This document shows positions 1-7,894 of a DNA stretch of 17,315 bases, piece by piece. The DNA comes from JBALVO01 sp036961445. Its GTDB lineage: Bacteria > Pseudomonadota > Gammaproteobacteria > Pseudomonadales > Halieaceae. The DNA is taken from assembly GCA_036961445.1 (NCBI GenBank), contig JBALVO010000075.1, positions 1 through 17,315 of the forward strand, written 5' to 3'. The translations under genes were made by a program, and so were the position numbers. Within the stretch, counting starts at the first letter, position 1. Every line of letters begins with the position of its first letter. Under the pieces are notes generated by a model. It worked only from the letters and a program-made list of their open reading frames with translations. It searched no databases and was not told where the DNA came from.

Positions 1-312
1 CCGATCGCGATTCCTGTTTGAGTAAATAATCCAGCCGTCGGCATAAGTCCCGGAACATAATGGCCGGCCAGTGGCAGCCATGGATGATGGACACATACTC
101 ACCGGCCTATTCCTGAGCACCGCTTCACTGCGCGTGAGGTTAATCGCTGCAACCAGGCGACTTGCCTCGGTGCGCACCATATTAGAGTGAACAAGTCGGC
201 GCATCGACGGCGCTGCCACCGTCAGCAAGACCACCAATATAGCCAATGTGATTATCAATTCAATCAGGGTAAACCCCATTGAGCCGCGCAGCTCCACCGA
301 CATCCTGTCCAC
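1..312 (-). CDS. GspH/FimT-family minor type IV pseudopilin (partial, 3' end outside window)
   Basis: This is the first 104 codons of a type IV pilin-like protein whose C-terminus lies beyond the left edge. Seen in the sequence: a short charged leader, a prepilin peptidase site G13|F14 in the motif MGFTLIEL, glutamate at mature position +5 (E18), and a hydrophobic helix to about residue 34. Two cysteines (about residues 74 and 86) and a GWIIY motif follow, as in the GspH/FimT/FimU globular domain. I chose GTG at 312 because GGAGG lies 6 bases upstream; the in-frame ATG at 303 is too far from it. Family knowledge: these proteins are cleaved and methylated at the inner membrane and prime pilus assembly. 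It follows ispH on the same strand, as the minor-pilin cluster does in Pseudomonas. Whether it is FimT, FimU or a secretion pseudopilin cannot be settled from this part. Confidence 0.88.
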   Translation of the reverse strand, partial: MDRMSVELRGSMGFTLIELIITLAILVVLLTVAAPSMRRLVHSNMVRTEASRLVAAINLTRSEAVLRNRPVSMCPSSMAATGRPLCSGTYADGWIIYSNRNRDR

Positions 313-427
313 AGCACACCTCCATGCCGTAACAAGGTTATGCGCTTAGCGAAGAATCACCAGTAAACGGGAGGTTTTGCCGGAATACGGCGACTTTGGA
401 TGCCTGATACCGGGCAGAGCTTAGGGG

Positions 428-1378
428 CTAAAGGTTTTTAACGTCGATGCGCAATTCGCGCGGCAGGGAGAACGTCACATTTTCCGGCCGGCCAACCACT
501 TCTATAGGCAGATCGGCTCCCAGTGCAATCAGGCCGTCAATAACCCCCTGCACCAACACCTCCGGCGCCGAGGCTCCGGCGGTCACGCCGATACGTGTTT
601 TACCGTGCAGCCAGGTGGGGTCTATATCTTCGGCGCCATCGAGCAGGTGCGCTTCAGCGCCCATGCGCTGTGCCAGTTCCGCCAGGCGATTGGAGTTGGA
701 ACTATTGGGGGAGCCCACTACCAGCATCAGGTCGCAGTCAGTTGCCAGCTGCTTTACCGCGTCCTGGCGGTTCTGGGTGGCGTAACAGATATCATCTTTG
801 CGGGGTCCCTGAATATGAGGGAAATGCTCGCGCAGGGTCTCTATGACCCGTGCAGTATCATCCATGGACAGCGTAGTTTGCGTGACGTAGGACAAGTTTT
901 CCGGGTTGTTGACCTGCAGCGTCGCCGCCTGCTGCTGGTCTTCTACCAGGTAGATATCACCGCCTGCGGTGTGATCGTACTGGCCCATGGTGCCTTCTAC
1001 TTCCGGGTGGCCGCGATGGCCGATCAGCACACACTCACGACCATCGGCGCTGTAGCGGGCTACCTCGATATGCACTTTGGTAACCAGCGGGCAGGTGGCA
1101 TCGAAAACCTTCAGCCCACGCACGTCCGCTTCTTTGCGCACTGCCTGTGACACGCCATGAGCACTAAAAATCACGATGCAGTCATCGGGCACCTCAACCA
1201 GCTCGTCGACAAATATAGCGCCGCGCTCGCGCAGGTCTTCCACCACAAATTTGTTGTGTACGACTTCATGGCGCACATAAATCGGGGCACCAAAGACTTC
1301 CAGGGCACGGTTTACAATGTCGATAGCGCGGTCTACTCCGGCACAAAAGCCGCGAGGGTTGGCCAGCTGGATTTCCAC
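428..1378 (-). CDS. ispH: 4-hydroxy-3-methylbut-2-enyl diphosphate reductase IspH
   Basis: IspH is the last enzyme of the MEP isoprenoid pathway. It reduces HMBPP to IPP and DMAPP with a [4Fe-4S] cluster in the cytoplasm. The 316-residue length equals that of E. coli IspH. The three cluster cysteines are visible: C12 in NPRGFCAGVDRA, C96 in DATCPLVTKVH and C198 in ICYATQNRQ. The proton-relay glutamate E126 lies in HPEVEGT, and T168 is in VTQTTLS. Translation starts at GTG 1378, whose G is the last base of the fkpB stop codon (TAGTG), so the two genes overlap by one base and are probably translationally coupled. It is the last gene of the ribF-ileS-lspA-fkpB-ispH block. No hairpin with a T-run follows, so transcription may continue toward the pseudopilin gene. 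Confidence 0.98.
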   Translation of the reverse strand: MEIQLANPRGFCAGVDRAIDIVNRALEVFGAPIYVRHEVVHNKFVVEDLRERGAIFVDELVEVPDDCIVIFSAHGVSQAVRKEADVRGLKVFDATCPLVTKVHIEVARYSADGRECVLIGHRGHPEVEGTMGQYDHTAGGDIYLVEDQQQAATLQVNNPENLSYVTQTTLSMDDTARVIETLREHFPHIQGPRKDDICYATQNRQDAVKQLATDCDLMLVVGSPNSSNSNRLAELAQRMGAEAHLLDGAEDIDPTWLHGKTRIGVTAGASAPEVLVQGVIDGLIALGADLPIEVVGRPENVTFSLPRELRIDVKNL

Positions 1379-1833
1379 TAGTGCAGCTCCGCCGGCTCTA
1401 CCCGGTGTACCAGGACATCAAACAAAATGGTTCGCCCGGCCAGGGGATGATTAAAGTCCACCGTCACTTCCTGTTCATCGAAGGCGATAATCATGCCGGG
1501 AAGCTCACCACCGGCGGCATCGGCAAAAGAAAATACCAGACCGATCTCCAGCTCTACATCATCATCAAACTGATCCCGCGGCAGGTACTGCAGGTTGTTG
1601 TCGTTAGGCTGGCCAAAGGCGTTCTCCGGGGTTACGGTAAACATCTGGCGTTCGCCGCCACTCATGCCAAACAGCAGGCGCTCGAAACCGGGCAACAGGC
1701 TGCCGTCGCCAATGGCAAAATCCACCGGGTCGCCGCCGAAGTTGGTATCCACCTCCGAGCCGTCTTCCAGGCTAATGGAGAAGTTCAGGAACACGCGGGT
1801 ACCTTCACTCACGGGCACATTCACAAGACTCAT
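1378..1833 (-). CDS. fkpB: FKBP-type peptidyl-prolyl cis-trans isomerase, SlpA/FkpB type
   Basis: A 151-residue FKBP-fold prolyl isomerase, close to the length of E. coli FkpB (SlpA). The N-terminal strand with VFLNFSISLEDGSEVD, the segment LLPGFERLLFGM and the ENAFG turn match the SlpA-type FKBP domain. The middle part (about residues 70-130) is the inserted IF domain typical of this subfamily. There is no signal peptide or membrane segment, so it is cytoplasmic. Family members combine weak prolyl isomerase with chaperone activity; the physiological client is unknown. Its ATG at 1833 directly abuts the lspA stop (TAAATG), and its stop TAG overlaps the ispH GTG. The position between lspA and ispH is conserved in many Gammaproteobacteria. 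Confidence 0.95.
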   Translation of the reverse strand: MSLVNVPVSEGTRVFLNFSISLEDGSEVDTNFGGDPVDFAIGDGSLLPGFERLLFGMSGGERQMFTVTPENAFGQPNDNNLQYLPRDQFDDDVELEIGLVFSFADAAGGELPGMIIAFDEQEVTVDFNHPLAGRTILFDVLVHRVEPAELH

Positions 1834-2361
1834 TTATCCCTCATTCCTTTCATTGTTAGCCACCTCACCCCGGTGGATAAAGCTGTCGAGCAACATACAG
1901 GCAGCGCCGACAGAAATCGCTGAATCGGCGATGTTAAAGGCCGGAAAATAATGCCTGTCGTAGTGCACAGAGATAAAGTCCACCACGTAGCCCAGCGCCA
2001 CCCTGTCCCATAAGTTACCCAGTGCCCCACCCAGTATCAAGCCCAGGCTCAGGGCCAATAGCCACTGTTGCCGAGGCATCCGGTATAGCCAGACTACCAG
2101 AACTGCGCTGATACCCATTGCCACCACAGTGAAAAAATAACGCTGCCAGCCGCCAGCGCCGCTGAGGAAGCTGAACGCGGCACCGGTATTGTGTTGCAGG
2201 GTCAGGTTAAACCAGGGAAAAATTTTTACTGGCCGTGCATAATCCAGACCACTGCTCGCCAGTCCCTTGGTGTATTGATCCAGCAGAATAATGACAACTG
2301 CCAGACCATACCAGCGCAGCGCATACCAACCACTACGCAAAACTGCGCTGCTCGCCGTCAC
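1834..2361 (-). CDS. lspA: Lipoprotein signal peptidase (signal peptidase II)
   Basis: LspA is an inner-membrane aspartyl protease that removes the signal peptide from lipidated prolipoproteins just before the +1 cysteine. The 175-residue protein has four hydrophobic segments (about residues 14-30, 75-93, 98-117 and 140-160). The catalytic aspartates are D128 in GYVVDF and D146 in FNIADSAI; the conserved HNTGAAFS (about residues 57-64) and GNLWDR motifs are also present. The start is GTG 2361, placed inside the last codons of ileS (29-base overlap). No strong ribosome-binding site precedes it, so reinitiation after ileS is plausible. A TTG at residue 8 is an alternative. The stop TAA abuts the fkpB ATG. 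Confidence 0.97.
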   Translation of the reverse strand: MTASSAVLRSGWYALRWYGLAVVIILLDQYTKGLASSGLDYARPVKIFPWFNLTLQHNTGAAFSFLSGAGGWQRYFFTVVAMGISAVLVVWLYRMPRQQWLLALSLGLILGGALGNLWDRVALGYVVDFISVHYDRHYFPAFNIADSAISVGAACMLLDSFIHRGEVANNERNEG

Positions 2362-5137
2362 CGTCTATATTCTCAACACAGCGTTCGCACAGGGTTGGGT
2401 GCTCGGCAATCTGCCCAATTTCGGGGCGACGGTGCCAGCAGCGCTCACACTTTTCATCGCCAGACACCTCCACCTGCAAGCGCAGATCCGCGATCTCGGT
2501 GTGTGCCGCATCGCCCGGCGCCTGTTCCAGTGGCAGCAGGGCGGCAGCCGAAGTAATCAGTACAAAACGCAACTCATCACCCAGGGCCTGCAGGTTAGCC
2601 AGTAATTCGGGTGAGCAGAAAAGACTGATGCGGGCATCCAGCGAACCGCGCAATACCCCGGCCGCGCGCTGGGTTTCCATTTCCTTGTTAACCGCGGTGC
2701 GCACAGACATCACCTGATCCCAATAGGCACGCCCCATGGACTCATCGGCAGGCAGGGTCGACAAGCCTTCATACCACTGGGACAGCAGTACTGATTCACT
2801 GCGCTGGCCGGGCAAATTCTCCCAGATTTCCTCGGCGGTAAAGCTGAGTATGGGCGCTATCCAGCGCACCAAAGCCTCACCGATGTGGTACATGGCTGTC
2901 TGGCCAGAGCGCCGAGCCAGACTGTCAGGCTTGGTGGTGTACTGCCTGTCCTTGATTACATCCAGGTAAAAGCCACCCAGGTCATTGGCGCAAAAGTGGT
3001 GCAGCTTCTGGTAGATCTGGTGAAACTGATAGGTGTCGTAGGCTGCGCTCAGTTCCTGTTGCAGCAGCGCCGCACGATCCACCGCCCAGCGATCCAGCGA
3101 TAACATGTCCGCAAAAGGCAGCGCATCAGTACCCGGCGCAAAGCCATCGAGGTTGGATAACAAAAAGCGCGCCGTATTGCGAATACGACGATAGGCGTCG
3201 GCGGTGCGCTTGAATACTTCATCGCTTACCGTCAGTTCACCGCGGTAATCGGTAGCGGCCACCCACAGGCGCAGGATGTCAGCACCCAGATCGTTCATCA
3301 CCGACTTGGGAGCAATGATGTTACCAATGGACTTGGACATCTTGCGACCATCGCTGTCCACGGTAAAACCATGCGTCAGCACCGTTTTATACGGTGCCAC
3401 ACCGTCGATGGCCACACCGGTCAACAAGGAGGACTGGAACCAGCCGCGATGCTGATCAGAACCTTCCAGATAGATATCCGCAGGCGCGCGCAGTACGTCC
3501 CGCTCGCGCAAAACACAGGCATGCGTGACACCGGAGTCGAACCAGACATCCAGGGTGTCGGATACCTTGTCGTAGTTTACCGCATCATCTCCCAGCAATT
3601 CTGCAGCGTCCATATCAAACCAGGCATCAATGCCCTGCTGCTCTACACGCTGGGCAACCTGCTCCATCAGCTGGGTAGTGGCGGGATGTAACTCTGCGGT
3701 TTCCTTGTGCACAAATAACGTAATGGGCACGCCCCAGGTACGCTGGCGGGAGATACACCAGTCGGGGCGACTAGCCAACATACTGTCGATGCGCGCCTTG
3801 CCCCACTCCGGCAACCATTGCACCTGCTCGGCGGCGTCCAGGGCTCCTTGCAGCAAGCCGTTCTGGCCCATGCTGATAAACCACTGGGGCGTAGCGCGAA
3901 AAATGATCGGCGTTTTGTGGCGCCAGCAATGCGGGTAAGAGTGCTCGTACTCTTCTGAATACAACAACACACCGCGCTCGTGCAGTAATTCAATAATGCC
4001 GGCATTGGCCTTGAGCACGTGCTGCCCGCCAAAGTATTCAGTATCAGGCAGGTACACGCCATTACTGCCGACGGGGTTGTAAACTTCCAGGTCGTATTGC
4101 TTACCCACGACAAAATCGTCCTGGCCATGGGCGGGGGCTGTATGCACCGCGCCTGTACCGGCCTCGGTAGTGACATGATCGCCGAGAATCACCGGCACCT
4201 GTCGCTGCAGAAATGCATGCTGCAGTAGCAGGTTCTCCAGAGCCGCCCCTTTACAGCGACCCAGCACCGTGAGCGCATCCAGGCCAAAGCGGGTGACACA
4301 CGATTGCGCCAGCTCTTCAGCCAACAGCAGAGCCCTGCCCTGGCCTTCGATCAACACATAGTCCAGCTCTGGATGCAGACTGACGGCCATATTGGCCGGC
4401 AGGGTCCAGGGCGTGGTGGTCCAGATAGGCACGGCGATCTCACCGCGGTAATCGCTGCCACAGGCGGCGTTAAAGGCGGCCGGGTCTACGGCGGCAAAAG
4501 CCACGTCAATCGCGGGTGACAGTTTGTCCTGGTACTCCACTTCGGCCTCAGCCAGGGCGGAGCCACAATCCATACACCAGTGCACCGGTTTGAAACCTTT
4601 ATGCAGGTGGCCGTTGTCGATGATACGCGACAGGGCGCGAATCTCGTTCGCCTCAAATTTAAAATCCATGGTCAGGTAGGGATTGGACCACTCACCCAGC
4701 ACGCCCATACGGATAAACTCGGTGCGCTGCCCGTCTACCTGGCGCGCAGCATAGTCCCGACACTTCTGGCGAAACTCCACAGCCGTTACCTTGACCCCGG
4801 GCTTGCCGACTTTCTTTTCGACATTCAGCTCAATCGGCAGACCGTGGCAATCCCAGCCCGGCACATAGGGTGCATCAAAGCCGTCCAGAGTGCGCGACTT
4901 GACGATGATATCCTTGAGAATCTTGTTCACCGCATGCCCCAGGTGCAGCTCACCGTTGGCATAGGGAGGGCCATCGTGGAGGATAAATTTAGGGCGCCCG
5001 GCACTGTGCTGACGAATCTTTTCGTACAGCCCCATGTCCTGCCATTGCTTGAGCCGCTGGGGCTCCCGCTGCGCCAGGCTGGCTTTCATGGGAAACGCCG
5101 TTTTGGGCAAATTCAGTGTGTCTTTGTAGTCGCTCAT
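2333..5137 (-). CDS. ileS: Isoleucyl-tRNA synthetase, bacterial type 1 with C-terminal zinc finger
   Basis: Class I aminoacyl-tRNA synthetase charging tRNA-Ile. The 934 residues compare with 938 in E. coli. Motifs in order: PPYANGELHLGH (residues 57-68, the HIGH signature), GWDCHGLPIE, the CP1 editing domain with TTPWTLPANMA and GTGAVHTAPAHGQDD, then WFDSGVTH, and KMSKS near residue 600. At the C-terminus, paired CERC motifs (CERCWHRRPE and LCERCVEN) form the zinc-binding site. The intact zinc tail and standard motifs fit the ordinary mupirocin-sensitive IleS1 type; this is inferred from motifs only. It starts at ATG 5137, 21 bases after ribF, and its 3' end overlaps the lspA start. Confidence 0.99.
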   Translation of the reverse strand: MSDYKDTLNLPKTAFPMKASLAQREPQRLKQWQDMGLYEKIRQHSAGRPKFILHDGPPYANGELHLGHAVNKILKDIIVKSRTLDGFDAPYVPGWDCHGLPIELNVEKKVGKPGVKVTAVEFRQKCRDYAARQVDGQRTEFIRMGVLGEWSNPYLTMDFKFEANEIRALSRIIDNGHLHKGFKPVHWCMDCGSALAEAEVEYQDKLSPAIDVAFAAVDPAAFNAACGSDYRGEIAVPIWTTTPWTLPANMAVSLHPELDYVLIEGQGRALLLAEELAQSCVTRFGLDALTVLGRCKGAALENLLLQHAFLQRQVPVILGDHVTTEAGTGAVHTAPAHGQDDFVVGKQYDLEVYNPVGSNGVYLPDTEYFGGQHVLKANAGIIELLHERGVLLYSEEYEHSYPHCWRHKTPIIFRATPQWFISMGQNGLLQGALDAAEQVQWLPEWGKARIDSMLASRPDWCISRQRTWGVPITLFVHKETAELHPATTQLMEQVAQRVEQQGIDAWFDMDAAELLGDDAVNYDKVSDTLDVWFDSGVTHACVLRERDVLRAPADIYLEGSDQHRGWFQSSLLTGVAIDGVAPYKTVLTHGFTVDSDGRKMSKSIGNIIAPKSVMNDLGADILRLWVAATDYRGELTVSDEVFKRTADAYRRIRNTARFLLSNLDGFAPGTDALPFADMLSLDRWAVDRAALLQQELSAAYDTYQFHQIYQKLHHFCANDLGGFYLDVIKDRQYTTKPDSLARRSGQTAMYHIGEALVRWIAPILSFTAEEIWENLPGQRSESVLLSQWYEGLSTLPADESMGRAYWDQVMSVRTAVNKEMETQRAAGVLRGSLDARISLFCSPELLANLQALGDELRFVLITSAAALLPLEQAPGDAAHTEIADLRLQVEVSGDEKCERCWHRRPEIGQIAEHPTLCERCVENIDGDGEQRSFA

Positions 5138-5158
5138 AATTTAATCAATCAAAAAATA

Positions 5159-6091
5159 TCAGCACTGGCTAAACCAGGTCCGCGTATTCTCTATATCCCT
5201 CGCAATGTTTTCTTTGAGTTCATCCAACGATGCAAACTTTTGTTCTTCGCGCAACTTGTGGCGAAACGTTACTTCAATATGCTGTCCATACAGTTCAATC
5301 TCGCGATCCAGCAGGTGCACTTCCAGATTGGCCTTAATACTGTCATCCACCGTGGGACGAATGCCCACATTGGCCACCCCCAGCGCACCTTCCATACCGG
5401 CGCCACTGACCTGCACCGTATACACCCCGGACAAGGGCGCGCGCAGCCGACGCAATTCCAGGTTAGCGGTGGGCGCACCAATGGTACGCCCCAACTGCCG
5501 CCCATAGATCACCTTGCCGGAAATACTGTAGGGCCGACCCAGTAAGCGCTCCGCCTCGGCGAAGTCCGCGTTCTCCAGCGCCTCCCGGATACGGGTGCTG
5601 CTCACTCGCTCACCATCCACTGATTGCGTGGGCGTGGGTCCCGCTGCATAGCCATAGCGCAGGCCCTGCTGCTGGATAAATTCAATATCGCCCTGGCGGT
5701 CATTGCCAAAGCGAAAGTCATCACCAAGCACCACGTAGCGCACACCCAGTCCAGCAACAAAAATGTCATCGATAAATTGCTGGGCAGACATACCGCGCAA
5801 CTGCTCGTTAAAACGGATGCGCAGTATTCTGTCCACGCCCAAGGCCTGCAAGGCGCGACATTTTTCCCAAAAGCTCATAATGCGCGCCGGCGCTTCAACG
5901 GGAGCAAAATACTCGCGTGGCAAAGGCTCAAATACAATAATCACCGAGGGTAGATTCAGCTCGGCCGACTTTTCCAGCAAATGCCTGATCACCACCTGGT
6001 GGCCCAGGTGCACGCCATCAAAAGCGCCTATTGTCGCCACACAACCACGGTGTCTTGGCCGCAAATTGTGCAGACCGCGAATCAGCTCCAT
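5159..6091 (-). CDS. ribF: Bifunctional riboflavin kinase / FAD synthetase
   Basis: RibF phosphorylates riboflavin to FMN and then adenylates FMN to FAD in the cytoplasm. The 310-residue protein has the usual two domains. The N-terminal nucleotidyltransferase domain shows GAFDGVHLGHQ (residues 22-32), LGDDFRFG and VSSTRIREAL. The C-terminal flavokinase domain shows GRPYSISGKVIYGRQLGRTIG followed by the APTANLE signature, then SGVYTV and the EVHLLD strand. It starts at ATG 6091; no clear Shine-Dalgarno sequence is visible upstream. It follows murJ by 146 bases, a gap that contains a possible TATACT promoter and a palindrome, so it may be both read through from murJ and independently initiated. 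It leads the ileS-lspA-fkpB-ispH group. Confidence 0.97.
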   Translation of the reverse strand: MELIRGLHNLRPRHRGCVATIGAFDGVHLGHQVVIRHLLEKSAELNLPSVIIVFEPLPREYFAPVEAPARIMSFWEKCRALQALGVDRILRIRFNEQLRGMSAQQFIDDIFVAGLGVRYVVLGDDFRFGNDRQGDIEFIQQQGLRYGYAAGPTPTQSVDGERVSSTRIREALENADFAEAERLLGRPYSISGKVIYGRQLGRTIGAPTANLELRRLRAPLSGVYTVQVSGAGMEGALGVANVGIRPTVDDSIKANLEVHLLDREIELYGQHIEVTFRHKLREEQKFASLDELKENIARDIENTRTWFSQC

Positions 6092-6126
6092 AGGATCAGG
6101 GAATGCCCAGTCAAATCAAACGAAGC

Positions 6127-6155
6127 AGTATAGCTAAATCCAGACCCATAGCCTA
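6127..6155 (-). promoter_or_regulatory. Possible promoter for ribF-ileS-lspA-fkpB-ispH
   Basis: A TATACT -10 hexamer (6127-6132, read on the minus strand) lies about 36 bases upstream of the ribF ATG. The -35 position (6150-6155) is a poor match, so this promoter would be weak or activator-dependent. A perfect palindrome overlaps the -35 position. Inferred from sequence only. Confidence 0.4.
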
Positions 6156-6159
6156 TGGG
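6145..6159. promoter_or_regulatory. Perfect 15-base palindrome upstream of ribF
   Basis: The sequence CCCATAG-C-CTATGGG has perfect 7-base arms around one base. It covers the expected -35 region of the candidate ribF promoter. With a one-base centre it suits a dimeric DNA-binding protein better than an RNA hairpin. No regulator is identified, and chance occurrence is possible. Confidence 0.3.
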
Positions 6160-6237
6160 CCAGAGACTCCCGGGAAAGTGAATTTGCCGCTGATATTGCT
6201 CACAGTCGCGACCGCTGGCACTGCGCTAAACACACCT

Positions 6238-7869
6238 TTAAACCGCTACAGGTGCCCGCAGATGCCGCAAACGGGTACCCAGAACCCAGTGGGTGAGAAG
6301 ATACGCGGCAATGCCACTACCGCAAACCAACGCGATCTCCAGCGCCCGGCGCTGCCACTGCCATGCCAGCCAGACCGGATCTTCCGGTGCCAACAGCACG
6401 ACCGCCGCCGCCATACTGCCCGTGGCCGCCAGTAAACGGAACATATATACCTGCCAGCCGGGCTGGAACTGGAACACGCCGGCGCGCAGCAGGCCGCGCA
6501 GCAACAGGCCCGCATTAAGATAAGCGGCGATACTGGTGGCCAACGCCAGTCCCAGATGGCCGATATTCCAGTAGTACATCAGCGGCAGTACAAACAGCAA
6601 ATTCATCACCATATTTGCCGCCATGGCGATAATACCGATCTTCACCGGCGTCGCCGTGTCCTTGCGCGCATAAAAACCCGGGGCCAAAACTTTCACCAGC
6701 ATGAAGGCGATCAAACCCAGGCTGTAAGCGCGCATACTCAGGGCGGCCATATCGACATCCGAGGGCGTCAGGGCACCATATTGAAACAGGGTGATCAGAA
6801 TAGGCTCCGCCAACAGAATCAGGGCCACAGCTGCGGGCACGCCGATCAACAAGACGCTGCGCATGGCCCAGTCCAGGGTCGAGCTGAACTGCCCTTCCCG
6901 GGATGCGGCGCGATGGGCCGACAGATTGGGCAAAATAACCGTGGCGATGGCGATGCCGAAGACGCCCAGGGGCAGTTCCGCCAGGCGATCGGAATAATAC
7001 AACCAGGACACACTACCGGTCGGCAAAAACGAGGCCAGCACGGTGTCCAGCAGCAAATTGATCTGGCTGACGGAAACCCCGAACAAGGCCGGCACCATGA
7101 GCTTGAGAATGCGCCGTACCCCTTCATCCTTGGTATCCCAGATCGGCCTGGGCACCAACTCCAGTCGATACAGGGAAGGCAACTGAAACAACAGCTGGAT
7201 GATGCCGGCAAAAAATACGCCCCAGGCCAGGGCGAACACCGGCTCGGCAAACCACGGAGAAGCCACAGTGGCGGCAAAAATCAGCGACAGATTAAGAAAG
7301 ACCGGGGTAAACGCCGGCACCGCAAAACGTCCATAGCTGTTCAGGATGGCGCCACAAAAGCCGGTCATGGAGATCAGCAATAAATAAGGAAACGTGATGC
7401 GGATCATCTCGGTAGTCAGCAGGTATTTCTGCGGCTGACTGACAAAACCCGGTGCAAAGATCGCCGTCACCAGTGGCGCGGCCAATATGGTAAGCGTGGT
7501 GATGAAAAACAGCGTGCCCCCCAAAACTCCGGCCACCCGGTCTACCAGGGCCTTTACCGCAACCACACTGCCCTCTTGCTTGTAGTCCGCCAATACCGGC
7601 ACAAACGCCTGGGAGAAAGCACCCTCGGCAAACAGGCGGCGCAGGAAATTGGGGATTTTGAACGCCACAAAAAAAGCATCGGCATTGGCACTGGCGCCAA
7701 CAAACGCGGCAATCACGATATCCCGCAACAGGCCCAGTACCCGCGATGTCATGGTCATGCTGCCCACCAGGGCGCTGGAGCGCAGCAATCCCACGCTCTT
7801 GTCCGGCTTGCGGTCGGGGTCGGGGCTGGAACCAGAATCAGGGCTCAGGCTGGAGGTCGGCTCAGTCAT
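6238..7869 (-). CDS. murJ: Lipid II flippase MurJ (MviN family)
   Basis: MurJ moves the peptidoglycan precursor lipid II from the inner to the outer face of the cytoplasmic membrane. The protein is strongly hydrophobic throughout, consistent with about 14 helices of the MOP fold. Residues essential in E. coli MurJ are in place: R43 in SRVLG, R49 in LLRD, D64 in NADAFF and R77 in NFLRRLFAEGAFSQAFVP. From ATG 7869 it has 543 residues, with a roughly 25-residue Ser/Pro/Asp-rich N-terminal extension that E. coli MurJ lacks. An in-frame GTG at 7794 would give the classical length, but neither start has a convincing Shine-Dalgarno sequence. It follows nudF by 25 bases and is probably cotranscribed with pyrB-nudF. 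No terminator is evident after it. Confidence 0.96.
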   Translation of the reverse strand: MTEPTSSLSPDSGSSPDPDRKPDKSVGLLRSSALVGSMTMTSRVLGLLRDIVIAAFVGASANADAFFVAFKIPNFLRRLFAEGAFSQAFVPVLADYKQEGSVVAVKALVDRVAGVLGGTLFFITTLTILAAPLVTAIFAPGFVSQPQKYLLTTEMIRITFPYLLLISMTGFCGAILNSYGRFAVPAFTPVFLNLSLIFAATVASPWFAEPVFALAWGVFFAGIIQLLFQLPSLYRLELVPRPIWDTKDEGVRRILKLMVPALFGVSVSQINLLLDTVLASFLPTGSVSWLYYSDRLAELPLGVFGIAIATVILPNLSAHRAASREGQFSSTLDWAMRSVLLIGVPAAVALILLAEPILITLFQYGALTPSDVDMAALSMRAYSLGLIAFMLVKVLAPGFYARKDTATPVKIGIIAMAANMVMNLLFVLPLMYYWNIGHLGLALATSIAAYLNAGLLLRGLLRAGVFQFQPGWQVYMFRLLAATGSMAAAVVLLAPEDPVWLAWQWQRRALEIALVCGSGIAAYLLTHWVLGTRLRHLRAPVAV

Positions 7870-7894
7870 AGGGGTCAGGCGCAGGCAGCAAGCC

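Noticed and set aside
361..427. Possible terminator after ispH (GCCG-N5-CGGC)
   Set aside because: Short stem followed by AAAACC rather than a T-run on the minus strand.
605..1150. Plus-strand open frame of 181 codons inside ispH
   Set aside because: Antisense to ispH, no recognisable features.
4580..5545. Long plus-strand open frame (321 codons) across ileS and ribF
   Set aside because: It is antisense to two clear conserved genes, spans their junction, has no recognisable domain, and open antisense frames are common in GC-rich genes.
6556..7383. Plus-strand open frame of 275 codons inside murJ
   Set aside because: Composition is dominated by Gln/His/Gly/Arg, typical of an antisense shadow; murJ on the other strand is certain.
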